DNA of 64,000 nucleotides from Holothuria scabra (lineage: Eukaryota > Echinodermata > Holothuroidea > Aspidochirotida > Holothuriidae). Under the pieces are notes generated by a model. The model was given only the letters and a program-made list of their open reading frames with translations, was not told the origin of the DNA and did not search any database. The translations under genes and the position numbers were made by a program. Positions 1-12,740 of this stretch are shown here, one piece after another (within the stretch, counting starts at the first letter, position 1; every line of letters starts with the position of its first letter). Location of the stretch: assembly GCA_037179385.1 (NCBI GenBank), contig CM074190.1, forward strand, positions 4,664,284 through 4,728,283, read 5' to 3'.

Positions 1-1655
1 TGCATTAGTATACTACACTGTTATACTACTGACTTCTAAACGCATAAATATACCGTTTGGAAATACCCCCTCAATTTGTGCTATTACAGTTTAAACATGC
101 CATATCACCCATTAATTTTGATCATAAGATATATTTACCGAATATTCATGTTAACGTTTCTAATAATTCCGGAATCATGTACTAGAAGGGAGATTGCAAC
201 AGTAATTGTCTTCGAGTGACATTTCAATGCAGGATATTACGAGGGAGAAATTTCTCATTAATCAAACTGAATGATAAATTTTGCTGCTGACAGAAACTGT
301 TAATGTTTAAAATGATGATGGAGAAAAAAAAGAATAGAGAAATACGTCGACAGATGGAAAATAGGAAACAGTGTTGATTCATTGAAGAAGATCATTGAAT
401 CATAAAGACGGAGTAAGTTATAGATGGGCAAAACTCAACTTTAAAAGATAAAGCTCAAGTGAAAATTTTTGAAGGAGTGTTTTTTTACCATCAGGTGAAA
501 ACAATACTTTAGTGCATTATCATGGAAATGTTTATCTGAGCACAGCTTGTTGACCTGTCCTCATGGTCAAAGTTATTAAGTGAACGAAAATTTGAGAAGA
601 GGTGCGGACTGAGAAGGATGGATCACGGTATTGAGAATTCAACTTTGAAAAATGGAAGGGTTGGGTTTGTGGACACTTCGAACGACAATGCAGCTGCAGT
701 AATGCTGAATTATACGTAACTATATACCGGTTATTTTGATATGAGTAAACCAGACAGCGGTAACGATATATTGCTTATATGGATAGATGAACAATTGTAA
801 TCTGTCTACAAATAGTGCAAAATTTTAGGATGAATATCCAAGTAAGTGTGATTTTTTTGTGTTGATTACGTAATTGTAAATACCCTCAAAAGATTTCAAC
901 CATGAAAAAAACTAAAACACGAACAGTTGAAACATTCAACCTTAAAAAGTGTACTTTAAGTCCAAGAACATATAATTCACACATCTAAAAATAAATCTCA
1001 TTTTTCATCCAGCTCCCTCTTTCATAGCTTAATCTTTTGCTGAGATAAAAATATTGAATATTTTACACATAATTTAAAATCTTTTTCAATTCACATGACA
1101 TCTTGATGCTTCGTTTAAAAATTAAAATGTTTATGTAAGCATGAAAAATATTTCATGGAGTCCAAAACATATTGAAAACATAGGACTTTTATGGCCTGCT
1201 CGTCATATACCTACAAGAAAGCAATCAAACCTTCGTACAAGGTGCAATAGATTTCGAAGGAAAAGAGAAAACAAAAGGCTGTTATTTAGGTGGAACAATA
1301 ATGCCATCACATAGCAATCTGCCATTTTTAATTGAGTAAATAAGATTCAAAATTTCATATCTCAGCTCACAAATGTCCTGTAAAGATGATAGTTAGATCA
1401 TTTGAATTCATTCTTCATACTTTGTAACATATATCGTTGAAAGTTAAGACCCGAGGTACACATTTTAAAAGGTTTTTAACTTAAGTTGCCTACTTTATTT
1501 CCTTTATCGAGTGTACCATGTATATACACATTTACAAATTTGGTCTCCTACCTCGGAATTCTTCAGCCTCGGACATTTGTGAACATTAATAGCTTGAAAA
1601 AAGATTGCTATTAGTAATTTCAGTTCAACTAAACTCTAAATCAAACGAGCGAACT
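1..1655. other. AT-rich sequence with no recognised feature
   Basis: No coding block, RNA gene or clear repeat was recognised. Confidence 0.6.
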
Positions 1656-1659
1656 TAGT

Positions 1660-1917
1660 CACTCTCCAGGAGTGTGAAAAATATAAACTCCATTAGAAAA
1701 TTAATTCACTCCAAGAAGCGTGAAATTTACTCCGGGAAGATTAAGGGGTCACTCTTTCACGAGTGCCTTTAATGATCACTCTTATTTAAAGAGTGATCAC
1801 TGTAGGCCCTCATCAAGAAAGAAACTTTGTTCATTTGGATTAACTTTCACTCTTCTTGGAGTGAATAAACACTCTAATGGAGTGATTTCAATTTTTTCAC
1901 TCCACTAAGGAGGGACC
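1660..1917. repeat. foldback (inverted-repeat) element
   Basis: Two arms of roughly 110-120 bases are imperfectly self-complementary; both contain ACTCCATTAGA and TTCACTCCAAGAAG when read from their ends. A shorter palindrome, GATCACTCTT/AAGAGTGATC, sits near the middle at about 1775-1799. No clear target duplication seen. Confidence 0.65.
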
Positions 1918-3106
1918 AATTTCGCTCTTTTGATTTAAGAGCGTAATGTCTTTAGGCAGCAAGAGAAACAACAATGGGTGGATAAAATTGTCCCTCACTA
2001 AATATCTAACAAAACTGTTAAAGTCGTAAACATTACAAACGGAAAACGCCAAAGACCATGTCTGTCTGTCTGTTTGTCTACTATACTCTTCATGTGACTA
2101 CATTCCGAAAACAAAACACCCTACAAGTTTGCTGTTCATAAGTGGTTTGTATATTTATTTTCTATAATTTTATGGAAATCAATTTTTGATATCTCGTGGA
2201 TTATAATTTCATAAAACACTAAACTTTGACTCGATAAAGAACCGTGGAAAGCATTTCCTTCTTTCATAAAAATATTTTGCTCTGTTTGGGTTTTTTTCTT
2301 TTTAAAGTACAGGGCGGTGGAAAAAGGGGTAAATTTTGCAAAGTGACAAGTTATTTAAGCAAGGAATGATATAAGCCAAAACTTCAACAACACAAACTAC
2401 ACTTCTTCTTGTCATAAACAGAATCCAAACAGGTTCGAACATCACGCAAAAACAAGGATACGTATCAAATTTACAACAACAGCATAGGTTCACTCCGCAC
2501 CAATTCTGTTTTTGACCCAAGAAGGAATTTTAAAAAAGAGAGAAGTGTTCCCAAAGCGACCCAAAGGGTCTTTCCTATTGGCTGAGGGAGTAAAATTTGC
2601 CCATTTTGCTTTGCAAAAGAAAGGGTATATTTTCACTCTTTATAAATAAGCGTATTTTCAAATTGGATTTTTCAGTTGTATAACATTATAAGGGCCCGTT
2701 GTGTGTTCCATTACAAATGTCCACTGCATTTTGAGTAACAGCTGCAAATTTTATTGATTTATAGTAGTGGGGTAAGAGGAAAAAGATTTATCATCTTTCA
2801 CAAAAATACAAAATGTTTAGCCATCATGTTACTTTATGTCAGTTACGAAAGTATTTGGATTTTAGAAATCCATTTTTAAAGTGGAACTTGTTATTCTGAT
2901 TAAGTCATGAATGAAAACAATAAAGAAACGAAACTCAGTTTTATCAAACAAGAGAAATCAAAATTCCATGCATGTATATAAGTATGTAAGATTTAAAGGG
3001 CAAATTTAACGAGGGAAAGAAGTTAGTTCCTGCATGATGTCATGACATGAAAAGTCTTTTGGAAAATTTTATTCAACGGCCATCGGGCAATGTTGGATTA
3101 CTAATT
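1918..3106. other. non-coding sequence, nothing recognised
   Basis: AT-rich sequence, with a short TCTGTCTGTCTG run near 2059. Possible open frames are short and without family signatures. Confidence 0.5.
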
Positions 3107-3367
3107 AACCCTTTACCGTTGTTTGGGTCCTTTTGGACCCATACGGGATCACCCATCTTTACTGTCACCCATCTTTACTGTTTCACGCGGAGCTCGAAAC
3201 TGCGAGTAGCTACCCGAAAATTCGGCCACAACAACGAGAGAGACAATTGTTTAAGGTCACGGGGTCAACGGCCTACGGAAGCTGATGCGGGACGTGCTAC
3301 GTCCGCTTTTCCGTCCACTCCCGAGGCGCGCAAATATGCCCCGATCGGAGCACAACTATAAAGGGTT
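3107..3367. mobile_element. small TIR element (MITE-like)
   Basis: Begins AACCCTTTAC and ends with the near-complement ATAAAGGGTT, about 260 bp apart. The interior is much more GC-rich than its surroundings. An open frame at 3047-3361 runs through it but resembles no known protein. No target duplication was found. Confidence 0.4.
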
Positions 3368-3591
3368 CGATTTTCCAACTAATCAAAATTAGGTGAACTT
3401 AACTAACATTCGTTTCTATTAACCTAGGTTTTTAAAATTTTCAGTTAAAAATATCACTTTTGAATTGGGCAATACTTTGCGCATGTCTTCAATTTGAGGG
3501 GAAGTCGTTTTTTGGTAAATCGTCATCCATCTCGGATAACATATATTATTTTTGTCACTTCCGCATTCTGGTCCCGGCGAGATGTTTATGC

Positions 3592-3626
3592 CATGGAAGT
3601 ACTACCTCGGAGGTAGTACTTCCATG
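3592..3626. mobile_element. 35-bp palindromic hairpin element, copy 1, with 7-bp flanking repeats
   Basis: Perfect palindrome with 17-base arms (CATGGAAGTACTACCTC) around a single central G. The 7 bases directly before it (TTTATGC, 3585-3591) and directly after it (TTTATAC, 3627-3633) match at 6 of 7 positions, as a target-site duplication would. Identical in sequence to the copy at 12177. Confidence 0.75.
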
Positions 3627-3633
3627 TTTATAC

Positions 3634-5227
3634 TTCCCTGGTTGCTGTGCTTAACGCTAGTTTGAACATTCCACATACTTTTTTTAAAGCATGGGCTTAC
3701 GAGGTAGACAGGGGTGGGTCTGCAACCCTAGCTCCCGTTTGGTTGAAAAATAAGTTAAAATTTTCGGTCCAATATGGTTATTTTTTAGGCACTGGCCTTC
3801 ACCATTCAATTGTTGATAAAAAATACTCCCCATCCCACCCTTACAAAAGAAGTCGATTTACCTGATGCAGTTAAGTTCAGTCGGAGTCAGCATTAGTTAG
3901 TAAATGGTGTTTTAAGGTTCAGTTCCAAACCACCTCGAGCAGCCATGGTCTTTTTTCAGTTGTAGCTTACTGACTTGTTTTCCTACTCCATTGATTTTGC
4001 TGACCACCAAGCACAATGACAGTATAGGTACCATTTTTAAAGCCTTCGATACGACCGGGGCATGACTCGAACTGCACTCCAGACCTCTCGATTTCACGTT
4101 GGATGCTTTAACCACTTAAATATATAGTGAGTGGGCATGAAGTAGACACAAAATGTAATTCCTTATTTAGTTAATCAGTTATTAAATTATAAGAACATGA
4201 CATACATCAGACGTTTGCCTGCATGTGCCTTATATCAATGAAAAATAAGGGTTTAAACTATGACCAACATGAGATATAGACCTAATAATTTTGCATATTT
4301 AAATTTCTAATTCTTTGGTTTGTTTATTCTTTTTAGTCATATACCTTTTGTATCTTTAAAAATGAGGCAAACATGCTGGTGGAGCATAAACAGAGAAGGG
4401 AGAATTTACGAAAAAAGTACCGAAAAACCTTCGGTAACATATCTACGTCCCTCTAGCTGGTTTATTTACTATCATACGGGTACGGTACCTGCAGAACAAA
4501 GGACCAGTTGGGAAATGTTTGAACGCGAAGCATCATGGGATTGTTCAAGATAAGTTCGCCATTACCAATGCCCCAACTTAGCATGAAGAAATATAACATG
4601 CTCGTCTTATGTAACCATTTGTATGTGCACATACGTGAGTCATTTGTCCCGGCACAAATAGACCAAACGGACGGAACGAACTTGTTAAGTACGTAACTAC
4701 GTATGACACCTCAACATGCTGGATAGATTCGGATAAAAATTACGGAACTTTTTAAATTGCATCGCCAATGACGCAAGCCTGAGAACAGAAAATTTCCTTA
4801 TTAGGAAGTCATTATGAGAACAGAATATTTCCTTATCTCCCACGGGGGAGAGGTTGGGATGAGGGGTGGCCCCCCAAATTTCCGTCAGGCCCCCCAAATG
4901 TTCAAGGTTATGCTTTAATCTCAGTTGCACCTAGGGTTTGGCCCCTCAAATACTCAAATGGAACTCCTGCCACATTGTTATAAATTTGTAGCTACGATAT
5001 TGATTCTAGTTAGATGGCTATTACTCTTTCCCAATCTTCCATTTATCGAAGAGGAGAATATAATTTACAATAACTTCTTACAGTTTGTGTGCCATAAGCT
5101 TACAAATATTTTTACCTTCCATTAGGAACAGTTTCACGAGTTGCAAAGTGGATGAAAATAGGTAGAGAAAGATTTTAAGCTGAATTTATAACCAGTAGAA
5201 GAGTAAGAGCACATGGAGAGACAACTG
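3634..5227. other. non-coding sequence, nothing recognised
   Basis: No coding signature seen. Short open frames on both strands lack family motifs. Confidence 0.5.
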
Positions 5228-5526
5228 TTTTAAAGCGGTTCATCGAGTTTGTTCATTAGGAAGGTTCATGAAATTCAATGTTTTTCCAAACATGTAAGGT
5301 TTCCTTCACTCGCGAATGACAAATGGTCAAACGTAGATATTCCTAACTTTTTAGAGGGCTATTGGTGTGACAAACGGTCAAACTTTGACATTCTTAACTT
5401 TTTAGAAGGATTTGGAATGTAAAACTTGACTTGTTTATGTATATTGTATGGATTTCATGTGGTTTTATTCTTTAACATCCTCCTTAGACTGTTAGAATAG
5501 CGATATCAGCTCAACATGTCCGTCTG
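5228..5526. mobile_element. TTTAAAG-TIR element, copy 1
   Basis: Starts TTTTAAAGCGGTTCATCGAG and ends near ATCAGCTCAACATG. It shares blocks such as TTCATGAAATTCAA, TTTTTCCAAACAT and AACTTGACTTGTT with the element at 46474-46822, and the ATATCAGCTCAACAT end with the one at 41473-41790. The right terminus is degraded. Confidence 0.55.
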
Positions 5527-5565
5527 ACGAAGTCAAATACTTGTACCGGTTAAACAGATATGCCC

Positions 5566-5665
5566 ACCCAGGTAGGACAAAACGTTTTAAAACGTGTCAT
5601 GTGGTGTTTTAAACGTTTTATAACACCACATGACACGTTTCAAAAACGTTTTGTGTTACCTGGGT
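5566..5665. mobile_element. 100-bp foldback MITE
   Basis: Starts ACCCAGGTA and ends TACCTGGGT. The arms of about 44 bases are almost fully complementary (shared blocks ACAAAACGTTTT and AACGTGTCATGTGGTGTT). No clear target duplication was seen. Confidence 0.7.
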
Positions 5666-7797
5666 ATAGACCTAATACACTGACGTCACTCAATGTCATC
5701 TTGATAGGTATATAGTGAGCCAGAGAAATCCTTAGCCTAAAATTTCAATGCAAAGAGCACAGTGAAGGTATGGCTGGTCTTTAGCGTGCCATCGATTCTT
5801 GCATAAATAAACTTCAATGTAGAAAATCCAGTGTACCTTCATATTTATGTGAGTGTAAGTTGAAAAGACACGAGCTTACTTCTACAGGGAGTGTTTTGTT
5901 CTTTGACGTCATAATTATATGCATACCGTCAATACAATAGTTTTAGAGGACAGACTACATAGTTCATGAGCAGGTAGTATGCAATGCAGAACACTTTATT
6001 CCGTGGATGCTTGTAGATAACTATTACCGTACCTTCCTCTTTGAGAGGACATATTTTATTGCACTAACTTTTTCATTATTTTAACGATTTAACCTTAGGA
6101 ACAAGTTTTATTTCTTACAACTGATAATATTAATCATAATGACATTTCACCGATATGTAGGGCACAAGAGGTAAGTTACCATGCTATGAAAGGTTAGTAA
6201 ATTAATTTGTTTCCACTTTAGCGTTTAAGCTGAAAGTTTATCATGAATGTGCATAGTATTAAACGTTAATATTTATGAATAAATCAATATCAAGAAGATA
6301 TTCCTAGTACACTTTATATCTTTTCGATTAGTTGACAATTTCCATAACTGATGAATAATTACACTTTAAGGCACGTGCTCATTACAGATCTTGCGTGCAT
6401 ATATAATGTATGTTAATTAGTTTTGAAGACTGCACGGATCACAGTGTCATATTACACAATAAATTAATCGCGATTGAATTGTATAATAATGTTGTGTTTG
6501 CCATACTCATATTGTCTTTAACTTTTGTAAACTTATTCTTAATTTTTGTGAAAGCTCTGGAGGCGCTGTGCGCCAATTTTGCAATACACATGGTACAATG
6601 ATTACAAAGCTCCTTTGAAGTCTTCTGTTTTTAGCTCATCGCTGTCAGGCAGTAGATTTGCGGGAAAGAAATAAAGAGGGCGGTGTGGGATTAAGGGATA
6701 TACTTATGCACCCTTGAAGCAAATTTGGGTGCAAAATTTAAGGACATAAAATGGAGTAGGTATCTCTCATATGAATGCTGGATTTGTGTCTCTGCTAACA
6801 GTCTACCGATCGTAAAGAATATAATTGGAAAATTTCCGGGGCTCTAAATACTTTCTTAGGACGGATTGTTGATCACATATACCACTTCTTAGTGTGGAAA
6901 AATCCAAGTCGGTCTTTTCTTCATCATGCACTGACGTTTCACTTGCAAAAAAAAGGAAACTGGGAAACCCTAAGAAAATTGGAAAATATGGGTGCTTTTT
7001 CTCCTCTGAAAAATTTCTAGCTACGCCACTGAATCACAAATATGTACGAGGAAGAGTGTGGGGACCCCCCCCCCAAAAAAAAAAAAACAGAAATCTGAAA
7101 TTCACGCATAGACCTGGAAATATTTGAAGCAGGCATTTAAAAAAACCTGACATACCATGTTTTCCTGCAAAAGTTTTGTGATATTCTCAATTACCGGACT
7201 AAGCGGGGAGACGGGAGGGTGAACATATACGGTGCATCTAGTGTACAAAATTTTAAACGAATAATTAAGTAAAAGCCGTCTTGTGACGTGCCATATTTCA
7301 TGATGACAACCTCTTCCCCAGGGCGACATTCCAGAATGAAGACGATGACTTGACTTTGTCCCTTCTTAACACCAAAAATGGCTACCACGTACATTTGCAT
7401 GTATTTTTTATACTGATTGTAACATTTTATTGGTAAAATGAAACTCATTAAAACGACTCCTTAGATTATTTTTACAAGCATGGGATAACATTTTAAGTTG
7501 TCTAAGAGTTGTGATTTTTTAAAATTTTCCCTACCCTCCATGCCTTCTTATGGTAGCGCTCCGCTTAGCCATTCGGAGAGGATTTAAACGTAACAACTGC
7601 TTAGATTTTTCTCAGAAACCTGAGGAATGCCATTGTTGACAGTCTGAGAAATTACAAATAGGTTATTATTTTACAACATCTGTATGCTCCGCGCCTACTA
7701 ATGGCGGCGCTCCGCTCAGTTTTTTGGACTTTATTTTTCGGGTAGATATTCTGCCTTCTAACTGGAATGCCTCCATAAGTCAATGATAAAGCATTAA
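5666..7797. other. non-coding sequence with scattered repeat debris
   Basis: No gene recognised. The words TAGCTACGCCACTG near 7019 and a C-run followed by an A-run near 7065-7087 look like ends of decayed interspersed repeats. Confidence 0.4.
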
Positions 7798-8102
7798 CCC
7801 AGCCAACATGCCCAGCTGGGCCCCAACTGGGTTTCAGCTGGGCTACTTGCTGGGCCCCAGCTGGGGCCCATTCGTGTTTGTCAGGTGTTCCCATGTGGGG
7901 CCCAACTGGGCTAGCCTTCCCCAGCTGAAACCCAGCTGTGCCCCGCTTCAATAACTGAAGCCTAGCTGGGTTTAAGCTGGGAAAGGCTAGCCCATTTGGG
8001 CCCCACATTGGAACACCTGACAAACACGAATGGGCCCAGCTGGGGCCCAGCAAGTAGCCCAGCTGAAACCCAGTTGGGGCCCAGCTGGGCATGTTGGCTG
8101 GG
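7798..8102. mobile_element. 305-bp GC-rich palindrome (foldback element)
   Basis: Begins CCCAGCCAACATGCCCAGCT and ends with its complement. The two halves of about 150 bases pair almost throughout and carry many internal CCCAGCTGGG-type palindromes. Flanks AAGCATTA (7789-7796) and AAGCAATA (8103-8110) match at 7 of 8 bases, suggesting a target duplication, although one A separates the left copy from the arm. Open frames across it merely read the palindrome. Confidence 0.75.
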
Positions 8103-10734
8103 AAGCAATATTTTGTTCCATAGCAATACATACAAAATCATACTATGGCACGTTTACACTTCAGAAAATCTAGAATTGTTTTTTTCTCGGCAGAATAACA
8201 ATTTTCTGAATTTTACTATTTTGACGAAATGTTCCATCTCGCCAAAATTTAAATTTTCTAAATTTTGTCATTTTGACAAGATGTTCTAACTTAGCAAGAT
8301 GACAATTTTCCGAATTTTGTCATGATGACTTCGCGTTAAAATGTAAATGTTCCTAAAGATCGTCCGTATAAAAACATGCGAAAGACTTTTGTCACCTAGA
8401 CACGTACATTTAATCATCAAAATGTCAATTTTAAGGAAATTGTCATTTTGTCGTGCAAGCAGCTAACTAATTTATTACTACCCTTGTCAGCCAGATCGCG
8501 AATGTTATGCGGCGCCCTTTCAGAATTAAGTCTCTTGCAGATAAATTCCGAAGCCAAGGGACGATCAGCAATTGCATGGAATACAGCTATCCATAGTACA
8601 GGTATAATGCCAACAAAAAAAAAAAAAAAAATCAGGAAATAGCCGTAGAAAGGAACGAAAACTTCCCGCTAGACTTTTGTGAAAAATGGAAATCCCTCTG
8701 CCTATGAGGAGTCTGCTACACCTAAGAGGATATAAGTCTCCTGCATAAAGGTCATTTTTCACAAGCGTCTTTTTCTGGCAGTGTGGCGACGCTCCTTTCG
8801 TTACTACTTCAATGTTGGCGTTGTAGAAATCCGTTGCATCTCCTGTTTAATTATTGGGGGACAGTTTTTTACCGTTCTCCGTAATCACCAGCTGTTTAGG
8901 CTGGCTACGCCATACCTAATGGGTGCCCTTATACTGACAAGGGCATGAAAACTAACAATCGATAGCCTTCTATGGAGGAGCACGTCAATCACGGGATTTG
9001 GGAAGGTAATGAGCACAATTTGTTAATTTATAAACCTGTATACTCGTTGGTCACGAGCACGCACTATAGCCAAATAGGTACATGAAACATGAGGTGGACG
9101 AGTGGTTTGAAGTTACTTTACAAATCGTGGTCAATCTCAAATAGTTCCCTGTTATCCTCTGCTTTTTCCAATTAGTGCGCAGGACGATTGTTTGCTTCAA
9201 AAAAGCAGAGCAATTAATTTCCTTATCTTTGTGTATGCTTGGGTGACTTCCAGATGCGTCTGGTAATTGATACCAACGTCGGAGTCCCTGTCATTTCTCC
9301 CGATTTCCCGGGTATGTAGTCAATAGAGCTTTAAAGCAAATGTCTCCTTTATGATTTAAACTTAATCCTGTAATGTTACGCCCGGTACTCTGTGTGGACA
9401 TAAGGGACCGTGGTCCAGTCTGGTATACTTTCCTTCTAGGGAAAATTGTTTTCTTCGGAGACTCTTTGTACGTGTATGACAACGTTGTGTTCGACTTCGG
9501 CTCTGCAGCCACACTTTATTTCGCATACAAACTTTTACAAAATCCCTAAATTCCCAAGTTTTTCTTCTACGAAACCCAACTCGACGTAATGTTTTATAAT
9601 TTGAATACAATATTAAAGCTTTTCCGGTGAAACCTAAAAATGTTTGACCCCCCTCAAACAACTGGATTTAGTTACGATCAACCAGACTAGATTGTTGGAG
9701 ATTCAGGTTTGTTGCCCGCTACCGTACCCATTGGAACAATTCTGGTGACAACATTTTAGGCTTGGACGTTAACATGCGAAAGTTTGCGTATGGCTTAACT
9801 TGACAGTTATGGAGTTAGATTTCAGAACCTAAAATCTGTTATGTCTTCACCTTTCACTGTTTGAAGATGTTATACTTCAAAGCTGATTCTAGAGTAACCC
9901 TTTAAATGAGCAAAAACTGTGGAGGGATGCACCAGCGAAAACAGTGCATAGTGTTGCAGTGTTGACATTTCTTTTGTTCACTTTATATTATTTCTTAATA
10001 ACTTATCAGATAGTTTACGGTTTGCTTAGTGATACTGATGGCATGGAAGTTCACAATTAATACTTCCAAGATGAACCTGGGGCATATTACAAACTGATTG
10101 AAATAAAAATTGAAATAAAAGTGCGAAATCAGAGAATAATGTAAGCCATATGTGTTCCTCTGCCGACATCACAGATTTGCATACTTTGATCATGTTTATT
10201 CATAATTAAGTGGGAAACAGAAATCAAATTGTAAAATCACCATTTTTGGATGGATTTTGATTAGAATTGTGCCTGCCTTCTGCGTTTTGAATATTTATTC
10301 TTATATCAAATAACCAAATGCTATTCCCCTGTTATTTGCAGGAAACCTGTAAGGAGTCCCTGCCTGTAACATTGACTTAAGAGGTTTTCACACGTTGATG
10401 TAAAACCGCAAATGTCTTCAGTTCTAAGCATACGACACTATTGCTTCAAAAGAATGTGCTGTGTGAAATATTGCATATAATGCAGCCCATAAAAATTTTC
10501 TCCCCAATACTGTAGCCTCCCAATTTATAAGCTTTGCTTACTATTTCAACCCGAATTAAACTACTTTGCTTGTATCAATGGTATATCAGTCTTACTTTTA
10601 GTGGTAAAATGAATGGATCTTGTTAGTTTCAGATAGTCATATAATAAAATTCTTTATACGTCTCAGTTATTGAAAAATATGTTTAGATTGTCGCCATGCA
10701 AAAGAGGGCAATTTTGTTAGTTAGCTAGATCAGG
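8103..10734. other. non-coding sequence, nothing recognised
   Basis: No coding family signature. Local short repeats with the words TTTTGTCATTTTGAC and ATTTTCTAAATTTT lie at about 8170-8330. Confidence 0.45.
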
Positions 10735-10815
10735 GAGTTGTCCCTGACAACTCCCTGGTTATATACTGTAGTTCAAATGAGGGAGTTGTCAGGGACGGAG
10801 ATCCAACCAGGGAAC
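10734..10815. repeat. short inverted repeat
   Basis: AGGGAGTTGTC-CCTGACAACTCCCT forms one short palindrome, and AGGGAGTTGTCAGGGAC follows. GGTCCTGACAACTCCCTG near 14832 carries the same word, next to GAGATCCAAC in both places, so this is a dispersed repeat end. Confidence 0.45.
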
Positions 10816-10929
10816 TGTAAGGAAAGGAGAAACAACGCATGCTCCTCCTTCGTTCCATGTCCGTAGCCACTACTTAAGTTTTGCATTGTCTGATTCCTCT
10901 CAACTAACAGGGATTTGGCATTGAAGACA

Positions 10930-12740
10930 GGGGTGGCGCCAGGATTTGCCCGACAGGGGGCCAAGTTCCCCGACAGGGAGGGCCAGCATTTCGAGTACCC
11001 GACAAAGGGGATGAGTAAGTCCCAGTGGGACGTGATTTGGTAGAATCTGACGCGCGCGTAGCGCGCCGAAATTTTTGATTTTTTTCAACAAATATTTAAA
11101 AATCTGGAGTTTGTTTAGAAGAAAAAGTTTTTAAATAAAATTTGGCTTTTGCAAGGACCATTAAAAAGGTTGGGGTGTCTATTGAAAAACCTTCCCTTCA
11201 TAAAAATAAAAAACTCTTTTTGGGGTACGCATCTCATCGTACAATTGGGTCTAGGTACTAAGGCTTTCAGGCGAAACCGGAAACATTACGGGATATTAGC
11301 TTTAAGGAGACCCGTCATGACTACCACAGTTTTCGTGGAAAAACTGCGTTTCCCAATTATCGTACCCGACCACGGGTTCATTACTCCAATTAGCAGGGAC
11401 CGCGGAGACGGGGGGAAGCTAGGGGGGTTTAGTCCCCGCACTTTTTTGCTGTGGGCATTTTGGGCCGCTTAAAATTGCATTCATTTTATTGCACATGTTG
11501 GGCCTCTTCAATGATTAGCCCCCGCACTTCAAAATTGGCTCCGCGGCCTCTGATTAGCTGCTTCAATGAGCAGCAGATTTGATTACCATTCTGGTACAAT
11601 AGAAGCCCAACAACTTTGGGGTTCAAATAACAACTACCAACAAATCCTGAAATAAGTGCTGGCAAAAAGGGAGTCAAATTTTGAGATAATCTGCTATCAA
11701 ATGTCAACCTTGATGGTCATTTTCAAATGCTTAAATGGGCATATAATTAGTACTGAGAACAGTTCCTGACGAGATTGTTCTAAGGCTATTTTTTCTGACA
11801 TGATGTGCCCGAAAAAAGTTTCCCCTTTTTGAACGAAGATTTAAAAACTAACAGCTTATCAGATGGGAGAAATTTTAGAATTTTATGAAAAATTCGCTTT
11901 TTGGATAAGGTTACAATGACACTTTGGGGCTTTTTATTCAATGATATGCCTGTCAAGAGCAATTGTTGGAGCGATGAAGAGCGTTAAATTGGGTGTTTTA
12001 CTGTATGGAGTATCCATCGAAAATGAAAAAGTTTATCATTTTTAACAAATATTAGAGAATCTGAACGTTATATTGATGAAACCGTGTAATTTTATGACAG
12101 ATTTTGGGGGTTTATGGAAGAATCTGACCCTCTTATGAGAAAAATCAAGAAGGGGTGATTTGTAGTTTTGTTGGGGCATGGAAGTACTACCTCGGAGGTA
12201 GTACTTCCATGGTTGGGGTTTCTGAATGACATCATGGAGATTAAGGCCGTCGGGATTTTCCTCGCGGAAAAAGTTTGGCTTCCCATATATTTCAAGTTTT
12301 ATATTTTGTTTATTGACATATGGGAGTATTTCAATTTGGTAGGAGGCAGAATAGTCTATTTTGTGTGAAAAATATAATCCTGCCCGAAAAACTAACTAGA
12401 AAAGAACAGAAATTTTTGAAAGATTGAGAACCCCAGACAGAAACAAAGCAGTCTTTATTTTGACCTTTTTCCGCTTTAAAAATTTCACTTCACATTTCCC
12501 TCAAACGAAGAATAATTTGCAAACATGCATTGTCCTGCTGAATAATCTGTTCCACCAAAACACTATCAAAGCGGAGCGCCACAATAACTTGGCGCGGAGC
12601 GTAGAGAATTTTTTTAAAAAAAAATCTTACCCTCAGACAGCCGAAGGCTCCCCGACGAAACTGGATCTTCTCAACGACAGGGAAAGGACAGTCTTCCCCG
12701 ACGGGGACATGGCCCCTGGTTCCCCGCTGGTGCCACCCTT
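10930..12740. mobile_element. decayed 1.8-kb element with GGGTGGCRCCAG termini
   Basis: Left end GGGGTGGCGCCAGG (10930-10943) and right end CTGGTGCCACCCTT (12727-12740) are inverted copies; CCCGACAGGG-type words follow each end inward. No intact transposase was seen. The 35-bp hairpin at 12177 is nested inside. Confidence 0.45.
12177..12211. mobile_element. 35-bp palindromic hairpin element, copy 2, with perfect 7-bp flanking repeats
   Basis: Same 35 bases as the copy at 3592. It is directly abutted on the left by GTTGGGG (12170-12176) and on the right by GTTGGGG (12212-12218). The exact fit of element and duplication argues that the palindrome itself is the inserted unit. Confidence 0.82.

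Noticed and set aside
7652..8131. A 159-codon open frame on the minus strand
   Set aside because: It reads through the 305-bp palindrome, and its repeats reflect the CCCAGCTGGG words rather than a protein family.
10042..10070. CATGGAAGT...ACTTCCAAG, a possible fourth copy of the hairpin element
   Set aside because: The right end does not complete the palindrome, the middle is unrelated, and the flanking bases do not match.
12092..12368. Open frames on both strands sharing the peptide GSTTSEVVLP
   Set aside because: Both read the 35-bp palindrome, which encodes the same peptide in either direction; a similar frame at 3460-3654 does likewise.
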